64,000 nucleotides of DNA from Paralvinella palmiformis (GCA_025642065.1 JAODUP010000352.1:411605-475604); one strand, 5' to 3'; numbered from the stretch's first letter, positions 14,684 through 25,665 are shown. Program-made: numbers and translations. Notes: a model not told the origin generated them from the letters alone.

Positions 14684-17600
14684 GTATATATACACACACA
14701 CATAATATATATATATATATATATAAAACCTGAAATGTTCAGGTAATAGGTCTTATTAACTGAGATTTAATACACATTACCAGAACATTTCAGGTAATAT
14801 ACATATTACCTGATTATACAGATTAATTGTAACACACAATTTAAGTTTCTAGATTCTGGTTTGAAATTTAAAACTAGCAAGGAAATTCTGGTATAAATAT
14901 TGCTGGTAAAGTAAATACTTTAGACACATGCACTTGATAAAGGTTTCTTATAACGGAAACTAGTCGTGCTATTTTGGGCTGAGTGAAAATACTATTATTT
15001 CTGCTATTGTCGGAGGTATTAGAATTATTATTATAATATATATTATATGTACTGATATATATGCTTTATTTCCAGTTATAGCTGCATTATATATGTACTA
15101 ATATATATAATTTGTTTTCTATTTAGGTAGTAGTCATTTGGCAATAATTCTGTAAGAATTATAAACATCACGAAAACCTGAGCCCACGGCTTTATTATAT
15201 GTAACATAAAACACACACACACACACACACACAATATATATATATATATATATATACACTCTTTACCAGGTTAAAGCATGAAAACAGAGAGAGGAGAGAT
15301 TGTGTGTGTGTGTGCATGTGTGTGTGCATGTGTGTGTGTGAGAGAGAGAGACTACAGTAAGATCCCACCAGCAGTATACTTACAATGGCTACAGCATCAG
15401 ATGATATAACTTCGGCAGGACTCAATATGCTGAAGTAAGCGGCGTTAGTGAGGACATAAATAGCCGTCACCACCAGCATCCCAATAACTACTGCTGGCTG
15501 TATGTCTCTGTTGAAAGACAGAAAACATCTCCTATTAGAACAGAGAACTCCCGACAAGTTAATAAAAAAATGATCACTTTTCTGCCCACTATAGGTTAAA
15601 TGGACCTAGTGAATCTCCAATGGTAAAGATCGGAAAGTGAAAAATGAAATACCCATTGGACACATCCAAGTCAGGATTTGAATCCATATGATCGGTTTAA
15701 GTGACCAACTACATTACTAAGGTAATATTATTACTGCATTCCATTAGAACTGAACTGAACTTTATTTTCAATTTCTATTCAGATATGCATGCATACAATG
15801 GTAATTGGAAAGAAAGAAACTGGAGAAAAAGGAAAAAATCTGGTAGGAAACAGGAAAAAAAGAAACAGATCTTCATATTTTATCACAAGGCCAAGTAATT
15901 GACACAATATACACACAAATTGCAAATTAATATTATGGGTTATATATTATGATATATGTATCCTGACTTGGATACATATCACTAGCTGCAACCTGTTTTT
16001 TACACGTGGATATCTGAATACAACTTTGCTTCCTATTATCATAGGGAATTAGACTAACACTAACTCCAATCATATCCTTTAACAGAAAATCATTTGTCAA
16101 ATATCAGTAAGACACCAATAAGATAAACACATTTTTGAATGGATTTTTGAACACAGTGACTGTGTGGGCTCAGTGAAATGGCTTCATTGGGGAACCTGTC
16201 TGGGACTATTGCACAGATAATACCTGAAACACCACACCAACAGCGTTATTAGGAAGGGTTTGAGAAAAAGGGGCTGTACCCATGGAGTGTGTTGTTGACG
16301 TTGAAAAACATTTTTATGGCAGTATTTAATACAGTGTGCATGTATGGTCATTCAACTGAACATAGCTACTTAATAAATCTTGATAGGTGGAGGAACAGAT
16401 AAGTATAAATATGGTGGTGGGTAACTTACAATGCAGTCTTGTTGATATGTTTTATAATATGGCTGGAATGGCCTGATGCAATTAGCATGGCTGTCTAAAT
16501 CAAAGAAGGAGATCCAGATTATACAATTTAGATGGGATAAGAGAAAACTTTGACAATTACTTGGACAGATGAAAAATCTACCTCCTCCACTACAGTGCCC
16601 TGGCTAATATACGAACATTGCAAATGAACTTCCTGCAAATGATTGCCAGAAGCGAAGAATTGCATTTTCTAAAACATACTCAGTGATGACCTTACATTGT
16701 TCTAATATTTATCAGTGAAGGAAATGCGGAATGCATTTGTTTCACATTTTATGCGATGCTTCCACACCGTACAGCTGATCAGAAATATACAGATAAGTCA
16801 TCAGAGAGTAACGCATCTTCAAATCACATTTCACAATTCATGTTCCAAATTGTCATTTGGATAAAACATGAGGCACCAAGTCCAAGGGAAATGAAGCAAT
16901 GCGAAAGATGAAACATTTCAACATTGCTAGGCTGGGATTTTAACTCGGATACTAAATTAATTAGCCTATAGATGTCCCTTTATGGATAATAATTGAATAG
17001 AAATGTACAGAAGTCAGGACTGTCACTGGTTCATTCAGCAAACTTACAATAGAACTTATCATAGAGTGGTAGGTTAGTCAGAAAAGGGATCAGAATTATA
17101 CCATACACAGCAGATAAAAAGATCACAATGAACAATTTCACGTTGTACTAGAACAAATATAAAAATTGCTTTAAATGAAGAGTCCACCTTTAATTCAAAT
17201 TTCCAGGACTAATACCATTATGTTCAAACAGATAATAAATCAGGTCAAAATACAAACACGATCAATCACGTTTAAAAAAATCCAGTTGAAAGTGCTGATG
17301 ATTGGACTAAAATTCTTCAGTGGGTGCTGCCATTTTGAGGTCAGACACAGACCAGATACTACTGAAGTTTCAAGTCACCATGTACAAGTTATTTGTATGA
17401 CCCAGTTATAACAATGTAAATAAACATCAGCCAAGCATATACTTTTGGAACAAAAAAGGTGTTTAAGAATATTACACTATGGTTGGTTGAAACAACATCA
17501 AAGTTTACTGAAATGGCTACAGAAAATCATATACCGGTACATGTACTGGAATTCCTTATCATGATGATTTTTGTGTTTTATGGCCACTTTTGTGCACATG

Positions 17601-20600
17601 GTAGGCTAAATGGGCTGAACAACTTCCAAAGGCAATGAAGCGAAGTCAAAGATGAAACACCCTTCAGATATGCCCACACCGAGATTCAAAATCAGGTGGT
17701 AGTGATCTGTGGTCCAACACACTACCAATTAGACCAAAGTTAGGCACCTTAGGAATTCCTTATGAGGATTGTTTTCTACTCATGTAGCACAAAGCATCTA
17801 CTGAGCTGTCGAATTAATATAAATGAACTGATGATCAGGTAGCATCAGATCCGAGTAGGTTGAGTCCCGGGGCGCAAATAAGGTCAGGAGGATGGCTAAT
17901 CCAGAACATCTGTGATTTGAGGCAATCTGAACTCAGTCAGGTATATACACCTTGTGCAAGTTGACATCACAGCATGTGACCTCTTCTTTCTTTGAACGAT
18001 TCATTAAATATATGACGATATTTAGAGCGTGTAAATGTTACTGTCAGATTTGGGGTTACTTTTATGAACATTTCACATTTCAGTGATAATATCCGTGCAA
18101 GGACATAAGAGCTACACATTTAGATACTGGTTTGTTAATGTCCAAAAATAAATTAATATTATAAAATAATGTTGAAAAAGTAAAGAAATCATAAGCCATA
18201 CTTTGTCGGGTTAACCATCTCTTCTGGCAGAGCGTTGACAAGTTCCCTTGAAAGAAACAAGACAAACAAGAGAAATCACAACTTGTTGGCCATTATTAAC
18301 ATCGGATAGGTAACAACAATTAAACATTTTAGTAATTGCTCAATTTCTATTTAACCTTCATTAGACGAGCACTTTAAAAACAAACACAAAACAACTGTAA
18401 TAAAATAAAAACCTTTATTCTGTTTATTTTACAGATACGGCACCAGGGGACAGTTTAATGTACGTGTCTCTATTATTATTACTATTATTATTATTCTTTT
18501 CAAATTAGGGGTAATTAAAATTATTAAACATATTTGCCAATGTCAAACAAATCCAATGAAGTGTAAAAGGTCAATATGTATCTAAATAATCCATCAATCA
18601 TGATCTTGGTGACGTCAAAGGTGGAATAATCAAAATCAGTAGTGTCCTCAACAAATTATAAATCTTATTAGGATACTACACTCAAACAAGATTTGAATGG
18701 TTGAGGAGAAAACAACTCAAAAATAAGCCATAGTAATGGGAAATCGAGACTCAAAAGTACACCACACTGCTAATCAAACAGCATACCATCCTTTGTAAGC
18801 AAAATATCCATCCAACACAGATAGGCCAATATTTCCTGGATCAGTTGTGGTGTTACCAAAGGCATTCTCAAAGTTCTTGGTGTGTCCTGAAACAAAATGG
18901 TGATTCACAACGTGTGTTAAAGATCCAAGGTATTGTGATGAGGCTCCACGATAACTGTTTTAAAATTTATACTTTAGGTAAAAAATTATTATCTCAAGTT
19001 ATTATTGCATCTAATGAACGTGCAATTTGGATAAACTTTGTTATTGTCTGATATTATTATTGCAATAAGAACTGACTGATTTTGAATTTCCAAATCAGTT
19101 GGTAATAATTATTTTGAATATTCTTACTCAGTTTCAAAGTTTCTTTGTTCAACTTTCCCATCACATCCTTATTCCTGGAGAATATATAATTATCCAAACA
19201 CTGCCATCCCAACGCAACTTTTAATGTTTCAATTTCAAATTGTTCTCCATTTTTGGATTCATACATTTAGTGATCTGACTCATCTAATCCAAGTGATGAC
19301 TAACTACTACCTACCTGTACTAAGCAGTACTATACCGATGATGATTAGGCCTAGCAGTGCGAACGTCTTAGCGATCGTAAACAGAATGTGTACTCTCTTA
19401 CCCCAAAGTGCGCTCACTGCGTTCACCATTGCTAAGGTTACTGCAAATGATTAACATGGACAGACATTTGTTTTTTTATCACAATTTACAGAACATATCA
19501 TGCAAGTCAGAATCTTCAGGAACTTTACAGTGATTAGTAGGATTGCATTCTGTTTTAGAAAAAAATATTTTACACATAATACACACACTCCATTATAACT
19601 TGGTGTCTGGGGTGCATGGATGTTAACATGTTATAATTGGACTGCAGGCAGCAACAGTCTGTGTGCATTACTAGTGATGGGGGGGGGGGGAGGCGGGCCT
19701 TGATAAGACTTTGCTGGACCATTTTCCAACCAATGAGAATAATTTAGCATAAATTAAGAAGTCAATTGATACTTTGTTGTAATTTCATGTAGATGACACA
19801 ATACAATTGTTCTAATCCAGTTAGAATGATGAATTGTGGTCAACACCACTTATATTGTTTCTGCCATGGTGCCTAACTAAATACCACTTGGCATAAATAA
19901 AACGGCTGTTCACATTCTTATTGGGGGGGGGGAACTTTACCATGGGACACTCTGGCTTTTTTATTTACTTTGTAATATTCTTGCAATCATCACCTTATCT
20001 CTAAAGGAATACAATTTTCATTTTGGCATCTTTTTGCTTCAGATCTATTGCTCTATTGTGGTGTGGAAACATAGCAGTTTCTACGTGAAGATTATTTCTT
20101 TACACGTAATTGATAAAACACAAATTGAGATACAAGTAATCAAAGAAGAAGAACTACTTCACACACTGAGTAATTAGTGATCTTTGGCAATATGGAGGGT
20201 TATAACAAATCCAATGTTAAAACTTGGTCTGAATTTTCATGAAAAAGTCCATGATATTGAAGTACTTTCAGCAAATTTGGAAGTTTAATATCTTCAGTCC
20301 AAACAATTGGGAGTCAGACACCCTGATATTACATTTACAGTATACTTGACCACGTAATAGCAGAGTCAGACTGTATTCTGTACATGTTTCTTGTATCTTT
20401 ACAAAGAAATAAAGCTGTCACAATACAGGTGACAGACAGCTGAAACGTATATATTACCCACAACCTACCTATTAGAATAGCAGCTAATAATGTGATTATT
20501 TCAGTTCGACATCCGAGACCCAGAGGCTGTATTAGATACAATGCCGCTGTTCTGGCTATCACAGCACATCCACTGGCTGAGATCACGAAAATGTGCAGCC

Positions 20601-20895
20601 ACGCAACGAGGAATGCTGGCAACGGTCCAAGAATGTAGTACAGATAGGCATAGTCGCCACCAGCCACTGGGATCAGACCTCCCAACTCAGCATAGCAGAG
20701 CGCCTGTCCTAGGTTTATAAACCCAGTCACTGCCCAGATGATCAGTGATGCACCGACGGAGTTCACGTTCTCCGTTACGCCCTTCGGAGCAATAAATATC
20801 CCCGAACCGATAACGCTTCCGATGATGATGAATACAGCGTTCCACATTGTGATGTGACGTTTCATTTCGATCTTGTCCTGAGGCATGTATGGCAT
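10363..20895 (-). CDS. SLC7-family (LAT-type) amino-acid transporter, nine exons
   Basis: Predicted plasma-membrane amino-acid exchanger of the APC superfamily, the light chain of a heteromeric transporter. Coding exons (minus): 20895-20469, 19440-19315, 18886-18787, 18246-18202, 15507-15384, 14559-14456, 13709-13613, 12174-12025, 10560-10363. Every intron is GT-AG and every phase joins, giving 456 residues (family usually about 480-540). Seen: IIGSVIGSGIF in TM1 (23-33), LCYAELGGLI before TM3 and GGDYAYL after it, Cys129 in the QPLGLGC loop where light chains bond to an SLC3 heavy chain, FAYKGW at TM6 (213-218), then EEMVNPTKDI, YVLTNAAYFS, RWKEPDLYRPYK and a GIGVAIFLLGVPLYYLGV C-terminal helix. 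The start at 20895 gives a ten-residue N-terminus; a frame with a longer acidic N-terminus lies upstream, offset by one base. LAT1/LAT2-like is the best guess; b0,+AT or asc types are not excluded. Confidence 0.95.
12025..12174 (-). CDS. SLC7 transporter exon 8
   Basis: 150 bases, residues 342-391: GLLALTYCLI..., KTVLALVALFYYRW and KEPDLYRPYK (TM9-TM10 and the conserved RP-K end). Acceptor tttgcag, donor AAG|GTATCA. Confidence 0.94.
12216..12274. repeat. (CA)n-(TA)n microsatellite
   Basis: CA units then TA units, in intron 7 about 40 bases from the exon 8 acceptor. Confidence 0.9.
12497..12626. mobile_element. Short palindromic MITE in SLC7 intron 7
   Basis: 130 bases whose ends are inverted copies of about 32 bases (GTTACAGTTAATCTGTATAA... 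against GTTACAATTAATCTGTAAAA... read inward), both continuing into ATCAGGTAATATG. A second copy lies at 14728-14833. This is the structure of a non-autonomous TIR element. No clear target duplication could be assigned. Confidence 0.65.
13613..13709 (-). CDS. SLC7 transporter exon 7
   Basis: 97 bases, residues 309-341: RYLFAGGRFKQVPQVLSFIH, then RFFTPFLSVIVL, matching the loop between TM8 and TM9. Donor TTG|GTAAGT. Confidence 0.92.
14456..14559 (-). CDS. SLC7 transporter exon 6
   Basis: 104 bases, residues 275-308, including GYVMPVFVALSCMGAVNGDF (TM8) and LANSR. Acceptor ttacag, donor CCAG|GTAAAT. A long TA tract starts within 10 bases upstream of its acceptor. Confidence 0.93.
14570..14724. 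repeat. Compound TA/CA repeat in SLC7 intron 5
   Basis: Three TA tracts separated by short CACACA and TAATAA bridges, directly before the exon 6 acceptor on the gene strand. Allele length here could affect splicing; that is inference. Confidence 0.9.
14728..14833. mobile_element. Second copy of the palindromic MITE, left-truncated
   Basis: Matches 12519-12626, including gagatttaatac, the central region and the right terminus acctgattatacagattaa. Its left end is replaced by the TA tract ending at about 14724. It lies in SLC7 intron 5. Confidence 0.6.
15208..15350. repeat. (CA)n, (TA)n, (GT)n and (GA)n cluster
   Basis: Four dinucleotide types within 140 bases, close to the donor side of SLC7 exon 5. 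Confidence 0.85.
15384..15507 (-). CDS. SLC7 transporter exon 5
   Basis: 124 bases, residues 234-274, DIQPAVVIGML...YVLTNAAYFSIL...SSDAVAI: TM7 and the conserved loop after it. Acceptor caacag, donor ATT|GTAAGT. Confidence 0.94.
15584..15720 (-). repeat. SINE family S1, degraded copy
   Basis: Shows the order aggttaaatggacc, aaatgaaatacccattg, gatttgaatcc and a tRNA-head remnant, all diverged. It lies in SLC7 intron 4. Confidence 0.6.
16497..16655 (-). repeat. SINE family S4, degraded copy
   Basis: Parallels 24318-24590 and 26108-26390 in the order ggagat(cc), gagaaaactttg, cttggacagatgaaaaat, tacctcctccactacagtgc, atacgaac. Confidence 0.45.
16862..16978 (-). repeat. SINE family S1, degraded copy
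   Basis: Contains aatgaagcaatgcgaaagatgaaac and a gggattttaactcggatac B-box region. In SLC7 intron 4. Confidence 0.5.
17048..17147 (-). other. Exon-like segment in SLC7 intron 4, possible poison exon
   Basis: Exactly 100 bases, with acceptor ttgttctag and a strong donor gtaagttt. One frame is open across it and very hydrophobic (LFIVIFLSAVYGIILIPF). Placed between exons 4 and 5 it would put TGA in frame after three codons (AAT ACA ACG TGA). It could be a nonsense-mediated-decay exon, an unrelated exon, or chance. I recognise no protein family in it. Confidence 0.35.
17570..17748 (-). repeat. SINE family S1, near-complete copy
   Basis: Well preserved body (atggccacttttgtgcacat, aatgaagcgaagtcaaagat) and a recognisable tRNA head (gtggtccaacacactacc, ttagacc). 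In SLC7 intron 4. Confidence 0.8.
17830..17995 (+). repeat. SINE family S5 copy
   Basis: Partner of the copy at 4630-4795. It retains ggttgagtcccggg (B-box-like) and aggtcaggaggatggcta, then the cttgtgcaagttgacatcac tail. Confidence 0.55.
18202..18246 (-). CDS. SLC7 transporter exon 4 (45-bp microexon)
   Basis: Only 45 bases, encoding ELVNALPEEMVNPT, the family-typical NxxxEE(x)xNP loop after TM6. It was placed by phase: the TG before it and AA after it complete Trp218 and Lys233. Confidence 0.9.
18787..18886 (-). CDS. SLC7 transporter exon 3
   Basis: 100 bases, residues 185-217: an extracellular loop with an N-glycosylation sequon (GNTTT), then GLSVLDGYFAYKG entering TM6. Acceptor tttcag, donor GATG|GTATGC. 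Confidence 0.92.
19315..19440 (-). CDS. SLC7 transporter exon 2
   Basis: 126 bases, residues 143-184, covering TM4-TM5 (NAVSALWGKRVHILF, TIAKTFALLGLIIIGI). Acceptor ttgcag, donor ACAG|GTAGGTAG. Confidence 0.93.
20469..20895 (-). CDS. SLC7 transporter exon 1
   Basis: Encodes residues 1-142 plus one base: TM1 to the start of TM4 and the putative disulfide Cys129. The donor is ATAG|GTAGGTTG. The ATG has A at -3. Confidence 0.93.
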
Positions 20896-21040
20896 GCTCT
20901 GCTGGTTCGCTGGTTCCGGACAGCCTCATGCTGGACTCGCCCTCCTCGGAAAAGGAACGTCTCTCCCTCAGGAGTGGAGTCTTCTCGGTTGCATCCATTT
21001 CTGGAATGGTTAAGCTCCGATCTATGTTGGGAGTGGACAT
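20896..21040 (-). other. Upstream ATG frame, offset by one base from the transporter
   Basis: An ATG at 21040 opens a frame encoding MSTPNIDRSL, then EMDATEKTPLLRERRSF, SEEGESSMRLS. It runs into exon 1 one base out of register and would end at 20687. The residues look like a real acidic cytosolic N-terminus of an SLC7 protein, including an EKTPLL dileucine-type sorting signal. In the transporter's own frame a TGA lies about 40 bases upstream of the start used here. Either this is the true N-terminus and a one-base indel is present, or it is an overlapping upstream ORF that dampens translation. Its ATG has T at -3, a weak context. Confidence 0.5.
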
Positions 21041-21755
21041 GCAAAATAAATGATACAGAAATGAACCAATGGCAGTAAAAATGAGTCATGTCATTGGAAT
21101 CAGAACAATGAAAATAATTAATATAGACATGTCCGATGGTGGGCCGGTTTCATTTGAGTCGAAATTGAAAAAAAATTGATTTAACATACACAGAGCAAGT
21201 ACTACACAAAAATTAACTCTCACTGACTGATAAATGCACAAATCACATTTATTTCAGTTATGTGTTTTAAATGAAATGGAAATTTAAAGGTTCCTCTAGT
21301 TGACTTTCATTCTACTTTTCATTTGAAATACAACATATATGATATAATATGCACAATAATATGTTATTGCTACAATAATTAATCATTTCAAAATTAAACT
21401 TATATCGATTTGTTTCATAAAGACATAATTATATCCATTCCGCATCTGTTTATTTTTAAATTTGTCATGAATGTTTTTACTGTTATGTTAAGGGTAAGAT
21501 GCATTATATAAGCAATGCTTCAAGCATCCTCCTTATGAACATTCTATATGCATTTGCATTCATTAAAACAATGCATTATGAATGTTGAAATAAACAATTT
21601 GAATTGAAAAGAAATCGTTCAAACCAAATATGTAAACCGGAAAAAATAATGATTATATCTAGACCTAAAGAAACACTTTTAGTCAACAAATCTGAAGAAA
21701 TCATCAATCATCTTTTATATCATCCAGACAATGGATCAGAAATATTTAGATGGTC

Positions 21756-22056
21756 GAGCCATGATAGCGCAGTTAGTTAGAGCGTAGGACTTGTAGCCGA
21801 ATGGTTGCGGGTTCGAGGCTGCGTGGGCTGCAATGCCATCATGTGGCGACTGGTTCACTCATCCATAAAAATGAGTACCTGACAGGATGTGATGGCTGTG
21901 TTTGAGTAATGCTTTACGCCTATAATGGCAGCATGCGTTGTATGCTCCCTTGGGAGTTGAGATGTGTGCTGGGTGGAAACAGGTCTGAGTCAGGGATAAT
22001 AATATTGTAAAGCGCCTTAGAGCAGCTATCTAGCTGGATAGGCCGCTATATTTAAG
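21756..22056 (+). repeat. SINE family S2 (tRNA head, LINE-like tail)
   Basis: Starts gagccatgatagcgcagtta with an A-box region (agcgcagttagttagagcgt) and a B box (gggttcgaggc). A unique body follows, and the end tgtaaagcgccttagagcag / ggccgctata resembles the V-SINE/L2-type tail gcgcttt...gcgctata. The second copy is at 31459. Likely tRNA-derived, mobilised by an L2/CR1-like LINE. Confidence 0.75.
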
Positions 22057-22232
22057 TCAGAGAGAAGAAATGAGGTCACAGCATTTTATCAAAACAGTTA
22101 ACATTATATGATCTGACTACTTTCCATGAAAAATTTTCTCCATCATATTTAAATACAGAAACTATAGCTGAAATGACTCAGCCAGACTGTAGTTCAGGAA
22201 AGAAAGTCAGCAAATAAAATTTGTCACTCCTT

Positions 22233-22979
22233 CCAGGGGTGTCATGTATTGAAGTAAAACTACTTCGTTACTCTACTTGAGTAGTTTTTTCAAGCAACTG
22301 GAAGTAATGAAGTAAGATTTCAACTAACTACTTTTACTTGTAACAAAGTAGTTTTATTTGCAATTATGCTACTTTTTACTTCGTTACTTTCATTACTTAT
22401 TTGGTCATAACATAGCCTATGATTTAAGAAGCAATTGATTCAGTTGCTCCAAATTATCATTACAAGTTGTCACCAACTTGTGTAACTTTGGTGAATTTAT
22501 GGTAAACAAATATATTTTTTATATGGTGTTGTATTGAAATGAGTTTTGTAAGAATGCTAACATTTTGGTATACATGTTTCAGCTGATACTCACTGATATT
22601 CAACTCGTCATAATTTTGCCAACCAATTTTTGAAGGCTCACTTTGTTATACAATGTTTCAGCTGAAGCCAACTGTTTCCTAAGATTCTTCGTAATTAATC
22701 TTTTAATTACATTGGTGACACCAACGTTGAGAATCATCTTTTGCTGAAGTTAAAACAGGGCTTTGTTCAATGGACTGAAGGTGGCAGCACCTCTGCACGT
22801 CTGTGGATGCGGTGAATTTTGTTAACTCTTGTGCACTGTGTATTTTGTTCTCATATTTTGTGTTACAATATATTTTATCTTTTACTTTTACAAGTTTACT
22901 TTTACCCAAGTAGTTCTGAAGAGGCTAATACTTTTACTTCTGCTCAAGTACAAAATAAAAGTAGTTCAGTCACCCCTGG
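22233..22979. mobile_element. hAT-like non-autonomous TIR element
   Basis: The ends are CCAGGGGTG and CACCCCTGG, perfect inverted copies, followed inward by inverted ACTTTTACTT/AAGTAGTT-rich stretches (tacttgagtag left, ctactt/aagtag right). CAGGGGTG ends are typical of hAT elements. The flanks (cactcctt / tctacttc) are at best a decayed 8-bp duplication. No transposase frame remains. Confidence 0.55.
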
Positions 22980-24152
22980 TCTACTTCATTTAGAACCTAA
23001 TACAGGTAGCCTGATTAGACACTGAACTTGATTCTCTTTGAGGATATTGGCTCCATAAGTTTATTATTATTATTAGTTAAACTGAAGAGGAAATTAAGCT
23101 GCATGTCAGACTTTGCTGCTTATATCATGTGATCTATTTTAATTAATTATTCTTGAAACACAATATCTGAGTAAGCCTGCCCAGATCAAAATAACTATAA
23201 AGTGCTTGCAGCGAATGCACTGTAGAATGACCTAGAACGTTCAGCAACTGTCTAGATCATGTTGGGTACCCCCCGAAAAAAAAAACATATGTCTACAAAC
23301 ATGGTATGTACACATCTGGACATTTGAAATTCAAGGCTATTTAAAAAATAAATTCAAGGCTGTTATATTTTGTGCATCGGCTTTCCCGATGCCAACAATG
23401 ACGTAGTGCTAAGACTTATGCCCAACTCTCAACTGACCAATGGCTGTTAGTGTTATTCATCACAACAATTGTGTCCAAAAATATTTTAGTGACTACAATT
23501 AAATTCAAGACTTTTCAAGGCTATTTGGTAAAATTCAAACATTTCATACAGACCCTGTACAAAGACCATGAGTGTTGGAACCAAGAATGTCATGTAGATC
23601 TGAAGTCACATGAATGTTCAGTTAAGCCTAGGAGAATAGTGTTTAAAATACTTACAAACACATATGCAGCAATACAGTGTATTTAAAAATGTACACGTAC
23701 AGGTGAAAAGTCTTAACTCATAATCGTAGATAATTTTGACGTACAGGGTGTCACATTTTACAATGCTTCAAACACAATCAAATATTCATTACTTATTACG
23801 TCCAAGTATTATATATACTCATGTATATGATGAAGAAACAGTCCTAGAGTCTGTTTTCATGATCAAACAGAAATCTAAGCCTAGAAATACACCTTTTAGT
23901 TGAAACCGATCCTAGTGGAGACTATATTGATGGAAATAAGTTCCATTCAATCTATGCTATTAATGATATTAAGAATCGAATAAACCATGATAATTATAGA
24001 TCAGGTGACCTCTAAATGGTTAAAGTGTTTGACACATAAAACTGCCAAATACAGGGTCTTCAAGTCACAGTTCACAAAATAATGTTGACATTTCTATGGT
24101 GATTCAGAGATTAATGTCTGGGAAGCATTTCTTACATCATTTAGCTGGTTAA

Positions 24153-24278
24153 ATGGCACTACTCTTTGACCAAATTAGAAATATAGGACTTATTCATAAG
24201 TACCTAAATGATGAGACATGCAAGATTTTAGTCAAAGTCCTTATAACTTCTGGATTGGACTGTGGTAATGCATTGTTA

Positions 24279-24290
<12 letters not shown>
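24153..24290 (+). mobile_element. L2/Jockey-like LINE fragment, part 1
   Basis: Encodes RNIGLIHKYLND, then VLITSGLDCGNALL, the thumb region after the RT domain of L2- and Jockey-type LINEs (family form: RxIgkIrkYL...lItSrLDYCNaLL). It ends at a TA tract. Confidence 0.75.

Positions 24291-24318
<28 letters not shown>
24280..24318. repeat. (TA)n microsatellite
   Basis: About 18 TA units between the LINE fragment and the S4 SINE. Confidence 0.9.
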
Positions 24319-24320
<2 letters not shown>

Positions 24321-24592
24321 GCCGAAATGACAGTTTTTAACGTGGCTGGCAACCTCAAATGAGGGAGACGCATATGGTCTGTAATTTATAGCTTCCTCAC
24401 GGAGACTAATTCTAAATAAATGCAGAATATATGGTATGTTCGGTGGAGAAAACTTTCCCAGTTGCCTGGCTGGATGAAAAACTCCTCCTACTATAGTGTC
24501 ACGGCTGAGGTGCGAACCTGCGACCGCCCGCACAGAAATGACCATAGCCATAAGTAAATAGTCTAGCACTCTACCCATGAGGCCATATATAT
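24318..24592 (-). repeat. SINE family S4 copy inserted in a LINE
   Basis: On the minus strand it begins with a tRNA-like head (ggcctcatgggtagagtgct, B box ggttcgcacctc) and carries a body shared with 26108-26390 (tgaggctggcaac-, gagaaaactttccc-, ctcctcctactatag). LINE coding sequence resumes just after it. Confidence 0.7.
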
Positions 24593-24599
24593 ATCTGAC

Positions 24600-24682
24600 A
24601 AACTGGGAAAATATAACACCAGTTTTGTTCCAGCTGCACTGGCTCCCTGTACATTTCAGATCACTGTACAATATCGAGCAGT
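24600..24682 (+). mobile_element. L2/Jockey-like LINE fragment, part 2
   Basis: Encodes ITPVLFQLHWLPVHFRSLYN, the well-known LHWLPV block that follows the LDYCNALL region in L2/Jockey LINEs. It is in the same orientation as part 1, so the two are probably one element split by the TA tract and SINE. Confidence 0.75.
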
Positions 24683-24924
24683 GTGTTAATAAAAGATAAT
24701 GTATGTGAAATGTGTTTGAAAGTCTTGACCATAAAGACGTACACTATCACAAAAATGTGTTTAAAGACATGCACTACCGTAGTACAAATGGCTTATAATG
24801 AATGACGTTTTTTTTTAGTTTTTTAAAACTCTTACAGCTATTAAAAACAAATTGAAATGCAATGCAAAAATAGGTTTTTACAGTAAAAACCCTATACAGG
24901 CTCTATTGGTAACAACCCTATATA

Positions 24925-25292
24925 TGCTCTGGTGGTCTAGCGGTTCAGTAACTGGCACTTGATGCCACGGGTCACAGGTTTGATCCCAGCAAGAGGTCGA
25001 CACGTTTCCAGAGATTAATTTCTCGACTCACAACATCGTGGGTGTCTGACCACGTTAAATGGCGCTCCGTCTTCACTGAATTATTAAAAATAAAGTGGGT
25101 CGTTAAAGACCGCCTGAGGACGTAAAACACTCTGGCAGTGACCACCCTCAGGGTGTTTCGGCTCCATCTTTCCGTACTGCTCCCCTGTGAGTGGTGTGTG
25201 TGTGTGTGTGTGAGGGGGGTTCTCAACCACTCCAACATAGAGGCTGTGCCGAATAAGCCGATAGCCTGGGGATTCTCCCCGGAAAAAAAAGT
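24925..25292 (+). repeat. SINE family S3, complete copy
   Basis: tRNA-like head (gctctggtggtctagcggtt, B box ggtttgatccc), body ttaatttctcgactcacaac / aaatggcgctccgtcttcac / cctgaggacgtaaaacactc, and 3' end gcctggggattctccccgg followed by A-rich sequence. An internal (GT)n tract replaces part of the body. Other copies are at 45010 and 61189. Confidence 0.8.
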
Positions 25293-25610
25293 ACAAGCTC
25301 TGGTGTCAATCAAAAACTGCTTATTATAATTAGAAGTGTTGGTACTTGAATACCAGCAACTAAACGGCCTGAAGAAGTGAGGCTGACTTCAGAGCAACAG
25401 TCAAACAGAGCGAATCGTCTTAATTTTTATACACAATTATAAATTTACATAATTTAATTCCAACTGATTAATTTCTACTCATGCACACTATGAGTGAAAA
25501 TTCTTACCATTGAAAAAATCTGTGAAACTAATGAAAATTTTACCTTCAGTATGTATGTTCTATCATAATAACTTGTTTGAATTAATTTGAACTACTACTC
25601 AATTACAACA

Positions 25611-25648
<38 letters not shown>

Positions 25649-25665
25649 CACACACACACACTGTG
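25611..25665. repeat. (TA)n-(CA)n microsatellite
   Basis: About 17 TA units followed by ACACAC. Confidence 0.9.
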
